From Paraglomus occultum (lineage: Eukaryota > Glomeromycota > Glomeromycetes > Paraglomerales > Paraglomeraceae), in NCBI GenBank assembly GCA_910592205.1, contig CAJVPJ010001366.1:1-10249 (forward strand): a stretch of 10,249 nucleotides of DNA, given 5' to 3'. Position 1 is the stretch's first letter, and each line of letters starts with the position of its first letter. The position numbers were made by a program, and so were the translations under genes. Of this stretch, positions 1 to 7,352 are shown one piece after another. The notes beneath the pieces were generated by a model. That model had not been told where the DNA came from. It did not search any database and was given only the letters and a program-made list of their open reading frames with translations.

Positions 1-243
1 AACTACAATATGGAAACAAATTATGGTTTTATGAACAATTACGAGTATGACACAAATAATAACAATTATGCTGTTATGAACAATTACGAGTATGGTATAA
101 ATAATAATTATGTTATTATAAACAATTATTATTATGTTTTTACAAATAATTATGACCACAATATAGATAGTAATTATAATTATACAAATACGCCAGAAGT
201 TGGCACGTCAAGTTTTATGAATTATACAAACATTAATATGTAG
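1..243 (+). CDS. C-terminal end of an Asn/Tyr-rich repeat protein (partial)
   Basis: The frame is open from the first base of the window (Asn-Tyr-Asn precede the first ATG at position 10) to a TAG at 241-243, so this is probably the tail of a longer gene whose start lies outside. The visible part is dominated by Asn and Tyr and consists of four degenerate units of 14-15 residues, each starting with Tyr and carrying an Asn-Asn-Tyr core. The first two share a 19-base identical stretch (31-49 and 76-94), so the array grew by tandem duplication. An AATAAA lies about 75 bases after the stop (317-322). The composition is prion-like and probably disordered. No domain or function can be named. It could also be a simple-sequence stretch that happens to stay open. 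Confidence 0.45.
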   Translation, partial: NYNMETNYGFMNNYEYDTNNNNYAVMNNYEYGINNNYVIINNYYYVFTNNYDHNIDSNYNYTNTPEVGTSSFMNYTNINM

Positions 244-450
244 AAATTAAAACAGGCGTTTACATACATATTTATTTATTTTGATTTTCTTTAACATTTT
301 ATAAATAACTTTTATCAATAAACAGAGTGTAATGTATCTAGTAGCAATGCAGTTGTCATTATGGTTTGTGTGGCTTTCAACCCTTTGAATTCTCAACAAA
401 AACTGCACCTTTGTAATAACATTATAAACCGTGGTCTTTCGCCCAATGCA

Positions 451-472
451 GTCAAAGCTCGGAAACCCGATA
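451..472 (+). repeat. Left terminal inverted repeat
   Basis: This 22-base end pairs with 1211-1232 with one mismatch. It contains the CGGAARNCCGATA motif at its inner side. Confidence 0.8.
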
Positions 473-834
473 AATGCTAAAACTGATAATTTTCTAATTT
501 CCAAAACACGTATAACAAAAGTTGTTCGGAAAACCGATATTTTATATAACATCGCGCAATACCGATAATTGATATTATTTTGTCACGTTTATATAAGAAT
601 TTAAGCTCTATAACCAATAGCAAAGCTTTCTCTGTTACACATCATCAGGTATCATTTAATGTTATTGATTTATGTTAACCTTGTAGATACCGATACGCCT
701 TGTTTCCCATAGTGTACAGATAAGACATACAGCATATTACTCAGCTAGGGATGGATGAGCCGTTGTTGGCTACTGATTATATTTTATATTTGTATTTATG
801 AGCAATTATCTATTAAACGTTTTACCGATAATGA

Positions 835-1103
835 TATTATTGCAACCGTACAGAGCGTCGAAGAAGACGAAGAAAAAAAGATGATGAAGAAGAAAGTGAC
901 AAGAAATATGAACCACAGCCTATAATTTCATTAAAAACAACTTTAGCAAGTGGGGACAACCTAATACGATTTGTCAATGATTCGCCCAGTGGCTTCGTCT
1001 TCAATAAGAAGGCAATATCAGTTCTGCGTTCATTGAAATCAGAAATTTCGCGCTTTCATTAAGTCAATCACAAATTGATAATTTTATCAATGATGGCACA
1101 TAA
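835..1103 (+). pseudogene. Broken C-terminus of a CENP-B/Tigger-type transposase (tentative)
   Basis: The frame is open from 835, after a TGA, to a TAA at 1060-1062, with no ATG, for about 75 codons. It begins with a strongly charged stretch (ERRRRRRKKDDEEESDKK), continues through PQPIISL, and ends in a leucine-rich helix (AISVLRSLKSEISRFH). Shifting by two bases at 1062 gives SQSQIDNFINDGT and a stop at 1101-1103. A charged linker, a helix with spaced Leu/Ala, then a short Gln/Ser-Ile-Asp-x-Phe terminus is the usual ending of CENP-B/Tigger (DDE_1) transposases that are abundant in mycorrhizal fungi. Its position just inside the right inverted repeat supports this. The helix-turn-helix and DDE catalytic parts are absent, so the copy is inactive. 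The family call rests on pattern, not on a search; another transposase family is possible. Confidence 0.5.
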
Positions 1104-1210
1104 TAAAGTTATTACATTCACAATTTCTTAATTTACTGTCTACCAATCAATTGTAATAATCTCTCAAAACCGATATTTCGGAAGACCGATAGAAAAGGCG
1201 AAAACACTGC

Positions 1211-1232
1211 TATCGGCTTTCCGAGCTTTGAC
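1211..1232 (-). repeat. Right terminal inverted repeat
   Basis: This is the reverse complement of 451-472 except for one base. It is immediately followed by TATATAAT, which offers a TA that could be the remains of a target-site duplication. Confidence 0.8.
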
Positions 1233-2158
1233 TATATAATAAAGCCTACCAATACATCTGTATCGAAGACGAAAAAGCATGCTAGGCCCGGAGATATCTA
1301 GGGATATAGGAATTTAGCCTCAAAACATAGAGTCTAAATGAATTGTAAGCGTATTGTTATTAGGCTGGGCTTAACATTATGCCTGTCTGCGACAGAACTT
1401 CTTCACAACCCCACAACCAGACTTACTCCCAGATATATCGCCGAACCAAATAGCAAATGTATCATCACTAGTGAGTTTCACAATTTGCTTCCCGTACTAC
1501 AAAAACAAAGATTTTATGATATCACAGCGCAAGTTCGATCTGGTTAACAAGACAGCATGCCTTCAACTCCTTATGGATGCGACGGCACAGTCGTCTACGT
1601 GTGAGTTTTCACACTTATGCTCGCAGTCAATCTTCGTTTTTTTGTAGCAATGGCTGGAAATTAGGATCCACATATCATTAAGCGCGTCCTGTTGAAAATA
1701 TACCTCAAATTTCAAGACTCGAATGCGCATCGAATTTATTTGCTCGATGCAGGCAACTGTATACCTTCTGGCGCTCAAGCTCGGTAAATGTTTAGCCCGA
1801 CCGGATCTGTTACATTACAAGTAAACGTTTGTAGAGTCTTTCTCACAGCAATGACAAATATATAGTGTACTAGTATAAATATCAATGCATTACATTTTCA
1901 ATAGTAATTTAGTATTGAATCGACATATATATAAGAGCAACAAGGCTTGCTCTCTCATTTAGGTGTTTATCGAGATTGGATTAACAAACGAAAACTTCTT
2001 CCTTACACAAATTTTACCACGAATTTTTTTTATAATCATAGTAATGCATCATAATGTTAATATATATGTTCTTTTACAAGACTTTACTCACATTATTCTC
2101 ATACACCAAAAAATAACAACACGACAAACGCGGGAGACAGTGTGTAAGTGCTTTATAT
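1233..2158. other. Gene-free stretch, nothing recognised
   Basis: A 69-codon ATG frame (1338-1547) and a second ATG-less frame on the opposite strand (1563-1778) show no recognisable motif. A 65-codon frame at 1963-2160 is hydrophobic and AT-driven. Its last codons overlap the first bases of the exonuclease relic in another frame. The slightly higher GC of about 1340-1780 hints at former coding sequence, but I could not identify it. Confidence 0.3.
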
Positions 2159-2664
2159 AATTTTATACCCATCATTGTTGATAATGGTTCTCGCATTCAA
2201 TCCAGCATGTCAAACGATTACATAGACAACTTCCGTCGTTTCGAACAACTTTTGACTGGTTTAATTACCCAAACAAAAGAAAAACACTCAGGTTTAAAAC
2301 AGTAATACTAATGCCTCCCATAATCTATTAATAATATTGATTACTCATTTTATTTTATACATAGAACAACTTTGTCGCCATCGAGGAAACCATTTTTCTT
2401 ATAAAAATAATGGCGGTGATAACATGTTGGGCTGTATCAACTGAACAACTTGTCAATTGACTGATTAGCAACCACAAAAACTATGAAACACATTATTATG
2501 CACTGTGAGATGGTATTGACTCGGGGCGAGCAAGTTGGTAACGAATTGGCACGTGTAAGCGTAGTCAATTACGGGGGGAAGTCATGTTCGATATTCGTTT
2601 GTAAAACCGGAAAATTGCATGACCGATTACAAGACCGCCATTAGCGGTATTGCTAAAGAAAATG

Positions 2665-2748
2665 GTACAATTACTATTATATAAACTCTCATTTCTATGC
2701 TTTGTATACTAATCCAAATTTACGCATTCGTTTTAAATACTTGTACAG
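2665..2748 (+). other. Relic intron 2 of the exonuclease pseudogene
   Basis: GTACAA donor, TACTAAT branch site at 2707-2713 and TACAG acceptor, 84 nt. It separates the SGIAKEN part from the segment leading to the GHxLxxD motif, where the family has continuous protein. Confidence 0.65.
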
Positions 2749-2949
2749 CACGAACTTTTAACGATGCGATGTTATTAAGGAAGTGCGCCAGCTGTTACGG
2801 CTTAAATTCGTCGTGGGCCACGCACTCAATTGCGACTTTAAGGTAGTCATGAATCAATTAATAGTACGCTTCATGTGATGAACAAATTATTGCTATGCCG
2901 TATTCCTTAGGTCATTGGATTGGCAATCCAAAATGACACGCATGATTCG

Positions 2950-3021
2950 GTAAGTAAAAGATTCTAATCCTAAACTCTTTTTTGAGAAGCAGAATGTAAT
3001 TTGATTGATTTACACAATCAG
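2950..3021 (+). other. Relic intron 3 of the exonuclease pseudogene
   Basis: Perfect GTAAGT donor, CTAAT word at about 2964, and a pyrimidine-containing ATCAG acceptor, 72 nt. Removing it joins THDS to AKDARAAM and restores the conserved C-terminal nuclease motif in one frame. Confidence 0.75.
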
Positions 3022-3087
3022 GCCAAAGACGCAAGGGCAGCTATGATCGTATACAGAAATTATGAAGCTTTTGGGAACAATATATAG

Positions 3088-3880
3088 TAATAGCATATAA
3101 CAATCAACCGAAGGACATTGTTACGTGATTCTTTGCAAAAATCATGGCCATGTAAACCATTTTGCGAGCCATGGAGATAACACGTAAGACGGTATCAAAG
3201 AAGAACAAATTCAACATAAAGAGTTGTCTTTGGTTTATTGTTCGGTGTCTTTTCGGCGGATGTTAAGTCAATTTCCCAAACAGTAATTGAAATTGCTTAT
3301 AATGTAAAAAAAAGAATATTTATTCTATAACCATACTAATAAACTTACTCATATTACTCATATTTACGCTAATAACATATTCGAAATAAAAAACAATCTT
3401 AATTCTTAAAAAGTGTATTAAAATTGCTTATAATGTATATATCATACTAATAACTCAATCATATTGCTTATATTTGCGCCATAAAATCATTTGCAGCGAA
3501 CATTCATTGGTAGCTGCACAATTAATAAATCTTATTCTTTTTATGGTGCAGAATACAATTATTTCCGCGTTCCGTTCATATAGCGCATACCAATGTATTC
3601 AAATGGTATGAAGGTCTTATTTTACTGTAGTTTGTATTTAGAATGTGTGAATCGTAAACAAATACACCTCTGAAAGTTTTCATCTTCCGGAAAATATAGT
3701 CTTAATGTTCGTACTACACGAATTGTGGACATGTTTGCGCATAAGGACGGATGCCACACAAATTGTACAAAAAATTGAACGTATAATAACGTCACTATAT
3801 GTATCGTGGGCATGGAATTCTACAGAAAATTGGACAAAGGAACATAAAACGCCACGTACACCGAACGGCGACGTCTTGCA
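3088..3880. other. Gene-free AT-rich stretch
   Basis: No recognised coding sequence. It contains the direct repeat at 3287-3480. Two overlapping + strand frames at 3705-3990 and a minus-strand frame at 3622-3813 carry no clear motif. The right end may grade into the central part of the acyl-CoA oxidase relic. Confidence 0.3.
3287..3480 (+). repeat. AT-rich direct repeat, two diverged copies
   Basis: Copy one (about 3287-3370) and copy two (about 3418-3480) share, in the same order, AAATTGCTTATAATGT, CATACTAATAA, an ACTCA-ATCATATT/ACTCATATT block and TATTT(A/G)CGC. Copy two is about 20 bases shorter in the middle. The spacing between copies is about 130 bases. It is non-coding, probably a local tandem duplication or a remnant of a repeat family. 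Confidence 0.55.
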
Positions 3881-4015
3881 TGCCTACTATCGTGGCATTA
3901 ACTACTACGGTGGGCGTTGAAGATCTTACGTGGGTGTTCGAATTCGGTACATACTCGGTAGTATTACTTTCCGATCTAGATTTTTATTGATTATCCTTCT
4001 ACCGTGCTACCAGTT
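3880..4015 (+). pseudogene. Possible central fragment of the same acyl-CoA oxidase (doubtful)
   Basis: In shifting frames the stretch reads VALTTTV, then GVR with EFGTYS, then IDYPS. Acyl-CoA oxidases have an ALxIAxRY, VRRQFG, LDYxxxQ series in that order in the middle of the protein. Each piece is short and needs a frame change, and only about 400 bases separate it from the GRYDG hallmark where about 1 kb is usual. Either a large deletion occurred or the match is accidental. Confidence 0.25.
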
Positions 4016-4207
4016 CCACTAAGCTCATGTCAGCCAACTGTCACAATCAAGATTGTATTTGCCCCGCACGAAGACACCAGAGGGCTCGTAAGGATTGAAA
4101 TTCAAATTGGCTGACAATGCAGCTATTTCTAACCGCATTGTGTAGTATGTAATCTTATCGAGATCAAGATGAGAATCTTTTCAAAGAAGAGACCAGAACG
4201 CTATTTG

Positions 4208-4460
4208 TATGATAATCTGTTTGCCTTCCACACGATACGGAAAGAATTGACTAATTGTCTTTCATTTTGAATAGTTATCTCCAAGTCGGTCAACGATCAA
4301 ATCTTGGCATTGCTTCCAATAATCTGATCAAAGCTAATGCTGTTGCATTAACGGATGCATTCAATTTTCAGACTGTACGCTGCATTCGACACCTGGACGA
4401 TATTATGGCAAAGTGTATGAGGCTATGCGGATGCTTGGGCCTGAAGAGAACCCATTGAGC
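4208..4460 (+). pseudogene. Peroxisomal acyl-CoA oxidase pseudogene (C-terminal domain)
   Basis: Acyl-CoA oxidase is the FAD enzyme that starts peroxisomal fatty-acid beta-oxidation. Three frames in order follow its C-terminal domain. YDNLFAFHTIRKEL (4208-4249) matches the LxxLFALxxIxxxL helix. SYLQVGQRSNLGIASNNLIK, then ANAVALTDAFNF (4276-4368), matches the segment before and through the hallmark NAVALxDAF. After a shift near 4368, SDCTLHSTPGRYYGKVYEAM (4368-4427) matches the LGRYDGxVYE hallmark, followed by ENPLSS. A TGA at 4268 and the frameshifts disable it. A possible central part lies at 3880-4010 (ALTTTV, then VR..FGT, then DYPS), but its spacing is too short for the full protein. The FAD-binding N-terminal half was not found. 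Upstream and downstream relics are unrelated in function. Confidence 0.75.
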
Positions 4461-4483
4461 AGTGTTGTTAACCTGACCAGTGA

Positions 4484-4702
4484 CATCATTATCAACTGCC
4501 AGAAGTTGGTCGTGCCAGCGGGGATTCAGCAAATAGCATATTTTCTCTTATGGCAAATCAGCGTCAGTCTCTTGCGTGTCGTGAAAGGGTTCTTGTCGTC
4601 AATTTTGGGATTATTTCTGTGAGTACGCTACCTAATGATACAGCAATGGATCCAATTACCATGGATAATGCAGTCCGTATACGACCTTCAAATGCAATTG
4701 CG
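4484..4702 (+). other. Open frame of unknown origin, possible exon
   Basis: An open frame of 73 codons runs from 4484 to a TAG at 4703, with an internal ATG at 4550. It reads through ASGDSANSIFSLM and TAMDPITMDNAVRIRPSNAIA, which has balanced composition unlike the AT-driven frames elsewhere. The TAG is followed by GTAAAAG, which could be a splice donor. The same frame continues after the stop for about ten codons (VKDRMSNLAVLV) to another stop. It overlaps the low-complexity tail of the acyl-CoA oxidase frame in a different frame. I do not recognise a family. Confidence 0.25.
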
Positions 4703-4918
4703 TAGGTAAAAGATCGGATGTCAAATCTTGCCGTATTAGTTTAGAGGCATATTCATCAACAATCGACCTGCATCACCGTCACACAAATTGTAATACAAGT
4801 TTATTATTATTATCACAGATGAAGAGAAATATGAAAACCTGTTCATAAACAGTCTGCGTGATAAATCCTAAAAATCATTTCTGCGGCGGTAATGGTTGCA
4901 GTCTCTTCCTTCGTGCTA

Positions 4919-5146
4919 ATGATATCAAAATCTGAAACAAACCAAATTTCAGGGATTCGAAATGAATGCGCCGCTGACGTACAACAGCCGTTTGTCTAAC
5001 CAAAAAGCTGGGACATTTACAAACCTTATGAGCATCCCATTATTAATTATCGTTGTCGCACAAAAAATCTGTAGGTGTAACGAGTCATATACAATGCTGA
5101 TCGAGAGCTCATTATGAATGTAAATCGGTGTGACAGCAATAAATAA
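4919..5146 (+). pseudogene. Unrecognised broken protein-coding remnant
   Basis: One frame from the ATG at 4919 to a TAA at 5144 is interrupted by three stops (TAA at 5000, then TAG and TAA shortly before the segment VIYNADRELIMN). Between the stops it has protein-like composition, notably PKSWDIYKPYEHPIINYRC, rich in Trp, Pro, Tyr and His, which chance AT-rich DNA seldom yields. The family is unknown to me. It lies about 150 bases upstream of the HMG-box gene and in the same direction. Confidence 0.3.
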
Positions 5147-5239
5147 ATCACGTTATTCACGATTATATGTTATATAAACACAACAAGCTTTTATTAGCTT
5201 TCTTATAACCAAGATAACGTCGGTGCCAAGTCCAAACTT

Positions 5240-5270
5240 TTCCTTCCTCTATAATATATATTTAAATCGA
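5240..5270 (+). promoter_or_regulatory. Likely core promoter of the HMG-box gene
   Basis: A pyrimidine tract (CTTTTCCTTCCTCT, about 5237-5250) is followed at once by a TATA-rich block (ATAATATATATTTAAAT), ending about 30 bases before the ATG. CT-rich tracts next to a TATA-like block are common in fungal promoters. This is inferred from sequence alone. Confidence 0.35.
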
Positions 5271-5295
5271 TTAAACGACACATCGAATTTACGTA

Positions 5296-5774
5296 ATGGC
5301 TGGCACCATGACAATACGATCATTTATCGATAACCACCTTAGCGAGGCTGAACGCCAACGCCTCGCCAACCCACCGCACACGTTGTCGATGCCGGTCGAC
5401 AAGCTCTTAAGGTTACCTAAGGTCAAAGGTAACAAAACCCCCCGACCGGTTAAGCGAACTTTATTTTATAGAAGAAACTATGCGGCTGGCCTTAAAAACC
5501 GTAAGAGGGGGGATTCTGCGGAAGTTGACAGCCGCGCTGCAGCTCTGTGGAGGCAGGAAGGCGAAGCCGTCAGGGGATATTATTATCTTCTTGAAAAAAT
5601 CGCTAACCGATACATGAAAGCGGTGGCCGAACCCGAAAATAAATATCGATTCGTACTAGGTAAAGTCTGCGTGCTCTTTGATGCTTGCATCGTTTTTGGA
5701 GTCTACAACATTTTTTGTTCATATATCTTGTCTTTATTCTCAACCGTCAATTTATTTAATTTGCAGAAATGTGA
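5296..5774 (+). CDS. MATA-type HMG-box DNA-binding protein, one intron
   Basis: This is a sequence-specific minor-groove DNA-binding protein of the MATA_HMG (mating-type/SOX-like) class, expected in the nucleus. The ATG at 5296 is the first in frame and follows a promoter-like block. Residues 26-46 (PPHTLSMPVDKLLRLPK) match the short lead-in seen in the expanded Glomeromycotina family. The box spans about residues 47-119: TPRPVKRTLFYRRNYAAGLK is helix 1, RAAALWRQEGEAVRGYYYLL contains the conserved Trp85, and NKYRF is the usual C-terminal end. An intron at 5660-5766 (GTAAAG donor, TTTGCAG acceptor, 107 nt) would join codon 122 to a near-immediate TGA at 5772-5774, giving about 123 residues ending just after the box. 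Without splicing the frame runs to 5820 through an unlikely hydrophobic tail. Oddly, the usual NAF wedge of helix 1 is KRT here. The exon is clearly GC-richer than its surroundings. AATAAA lies at 6001. Confidence 0.85.
5660..5766 (+). other. Predicted intron of the HMG-box gene
   Basis: GTAAAG donor directly after the conserved end of the HMG box; AT-rich interior; TTTAATTTGCAG acceptor. The length (107 nt) is not a multiple of three, so removal changes frame and gives an almost immediate stop. No strong CTAAT branch site is seen (TCAAT near 5743 is the nearest), so the acceptor is less certain than the donor. Confidence 0.6.
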
Positions 5775-5820
5775 CCGCCTTCGATTCGCAGCGGTTATTG
5801 GCTCATTCGATATCGCATAA

Positions 5821-7340
5821 TATACCTTAATCGTCCGAATAATAACGAGAATGTCTTAGTCGCATTAATTAGTAACACGAAATCTCGATTCTTTATATGC
5901 ACAACCTTTTAAGTATATGATTTTTTAAAAATAAGTCTAAGATTCATCTTTAATTTTTTTTGAATAAGATTATAATTGATATGATAACAATACACAGTAC
6001 AATAAACTCTATTGAATTTTGTCTCAAATATTTTAATATCGTGAAATTAAACCAAAGGCCGCATTAAATCTGAAAACGGACGAACGGGCTCACTGTGTAA
6101 TACGATTGCTCTATAAAAAATAACATCTCATAACAAACATTTTATCATGGGACAATCTGACTTATTAGTAAATGGAATAAACTTTATAAAAAACACTCTT
6201 ATGGATTAGAACATAACATGAGCTGTTCCGACTGCGTTCTCTTGTGGATGTTCAACTGTACATGGAAACGTATATATGTTGCTTCGTGTACTCTGTCTTA
6301 CTATCTTAGACTCTTTTGTAAACAAAGTTCTTGTCGGCCATTATGACAAATACGTTGTTTCAGATACTTACGATATATTTTAAAAGCCTAAATAAAATTT
6401 AGAATTTTGGAGAGAAAGCTTCGACGTGACTACGACAATAAATTACTCAGTCATATCTTTATAACGGCAATCCATATTAATATGACAAGCAATAGGCATC
6501 AACTACTAATATATATTGGCAACACAAACTTTGGGTTACCAAACAAAAGCTGAGAGATTTACTGGACATGTTAACGGAGTGAATTAAAGCTATTTTAGAA
6601 AAAAAGTGTTTATTTATCGTTATGTGGTTTCTACTATTTTGCATAACCAGGCAGGTTATTCTACCCGTTTTTAATAACATAGTAATATAGTTACATATAT
6701 TATTTCTTATCTCATTATAGTCCTTAATAGTTAAATAAGTCAAAATATGTTGTTGCTTTACTCTTACTATGTTACTTATTTCATCACTTTTAATGTAAAG
6801 AGAAATTCCACGGTGGTCGGGATTAGTTTGCACAACTGCGCCAAGTAAAAGTAACGTGACCACTTTCAGAAAGTTAAATTTTGGGGAATTAAGCTTTTTC
6901 AACCGTGACTGGAGTCACGTCATTTTTTAAGATATACAACAAAATAGAATGGAATGACGAAAACAGCCGAAAGATTTAAGCTGAAGCGAGAAAGAGTCAC
7001 GCATAAATATCTGTGACTTAATTGTTTATTACTCTTCGTGTTAACAGGCCATCGGAAGAATTTCATGTTGAAATCATTTTCATTAGTCGAAAGCAGGTCG
7101 GTTTGAAATGTGACTTGTGTCAATAATTGACCTTGTCTAAACAAAGTTTATTTATATGTTTCTGATTCTGGTACTTTAAAGTGAATATGCTCACACTGTG
7201 CAACGTCATAATACCGGTTTCACTAATACTTGATCCGTAATGTAAACGAGGCAAATTCATTGCAAAGGTAATTAGGAGGCTGATCTATGCGAATGCTTTC
7301 TCCCCATTAATTATGTCACTTGTCTGTTAAGTCACTCTTT
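5821..7340. other. Long AT-rich stretch without a recognised gene
   Basis: The two longest frames here, on the minus strand (6477-6902 and 6920-7144), have no ATG start. The first reads like a signal peptide at its N-terminus (hydrophobic FLKVVTLLLLGAVV), but it begins with TTG and shows no family resemblance. A short perfect palindrome (CGTGACT GG AGTCACG, 6904-6919) lies between them. No RNA gene or repeat array was seen. Confidence 0.3.
6001..6006 (+). terminator. Candidate polyadenylation signal for the HMG-box gene
   Basis: AATAAA about 225 bases after the spliced stop codon, in an AT-rich stretch. It is only a hexamer, so support is weak. Confidence 0.3.
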
Positions 7341-7352
7341 CAAAAAACCTCT

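Larger units (their letters stand above)
451..1232. mobile_element. Decayed DNA transposon with 22-bp terminal inverted repeats, possibly pogo/Tigger-like
   Basis: Bases 451-472 and 1211-1232 are inverted repeats of each other (21 of 22 match; outer end GTCAAAGCTCGG). A 13-base motif, CGGAARNCCGATA, occurs four times: inside each terminal repeat (460-472; 1211-1223 on the opposite strand) and once subterminally near each end (527-539 and 1179-1191). This arrangement is typical of transposase-binding sites. Further ACCGATA words occur inside (for example near 557, 688 and 824). A broken transposase-like C-terminus ends about 130 bases before the right repeat. If the left end is read as CAGTCAAAG it resembles the CAG-starting ends of pogo/Tigger elements. 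The right end is followed by TATA, but an intact TA target duplication is not clear on the left. The element is short and dead. Confidence 0.75.
2159..3087 (+). pseudogene. REXO1-like 3'-5' RNA exonuclease pseudogene (DEDDh family) with three recognisable introns
   Basis: Members of this family (REXO1/REX1/REX4) are nuclear exonucleases that trim rRNA and other RNAs. Exon 1 (2159-2291) encodes a helical region. Exon 2 (2365-2664) has a Cys/His segment (CRHRGNHFSYK...GGDNMLGC) like the zinc-type motif before the REXO1 nuclease domain. It continues with HCEM (family DCEM), ELARVSVVN, and, after a frameshift near 2582-2597, FVKPENCMTDYKTAISGI. Exon 3 (from 2749) carries IKEVRQLLRLKFVVGHALNCDF, the GHxLxxD motif, and ends in HDS; exon 4 (3022-3087) begins AKDARAAM, so the join rebuilds the HDSxxDARAA motif. 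Introns fit 2292-2364, 2665-2748 (TACTAAT at 2707-2713) and 2950-3021 (CTAAT). Damage includes in-frame stops at 2442 and 2466, several frameshifts, loss of the first catalytic Asp (now His), and two Asn where the zinc-type Cys pair is expected. The family call is secure; the exact paralogue is not. Confidence 0.85.

Noticed and set aside
247-552. Minus-strand frame of 101 codons
   Set aside because: It runs across the left transposon end at 451-472 into flanking DNA, so it is a chance frame.
1338-1547. Possible BTB-domain or other exon (EFHNLLPVLQKQRFYDITAQV)
   Set aside because: The resemblance to a BTB helix is only a few residues and the rest of the domain is absent.
1563-1778. Minus-strand Cys-containing frame as a small cysteine-rich protein
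   Set aside because: There is no ATG at its start, no signal peptide, and no regular cysteine spacing.
5296-5820. Reading the HMG-box gene as a single 174-codon exon
   Set aside because: The frame after residue 121 is hydrophobic and AT-rich, starts at a good GT donor right at the end of the box and meets a TTTGCAG acceptor. An intron explains it better.
5170-6010. Interpretation as a Mucoromycota-type sex locus
   Set aside because: No triose-phosphate transporter or RNA helicase gene or relic is visible on either side. HMG-box genes of this class are numerous in such fungi.
6477-6902. Longest minus-strand frame, with a signal-peptide-like start, as a candidate secreted effector
   Set aside because: It starts with TTG, not ATG, has no ATG near the hydrophobic stretch, and the rest is AT-driven text without motifs.
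6920-7144. Minus-strand frame of 74 codons
   Set aside because: It starts with TTG and shows no motif.
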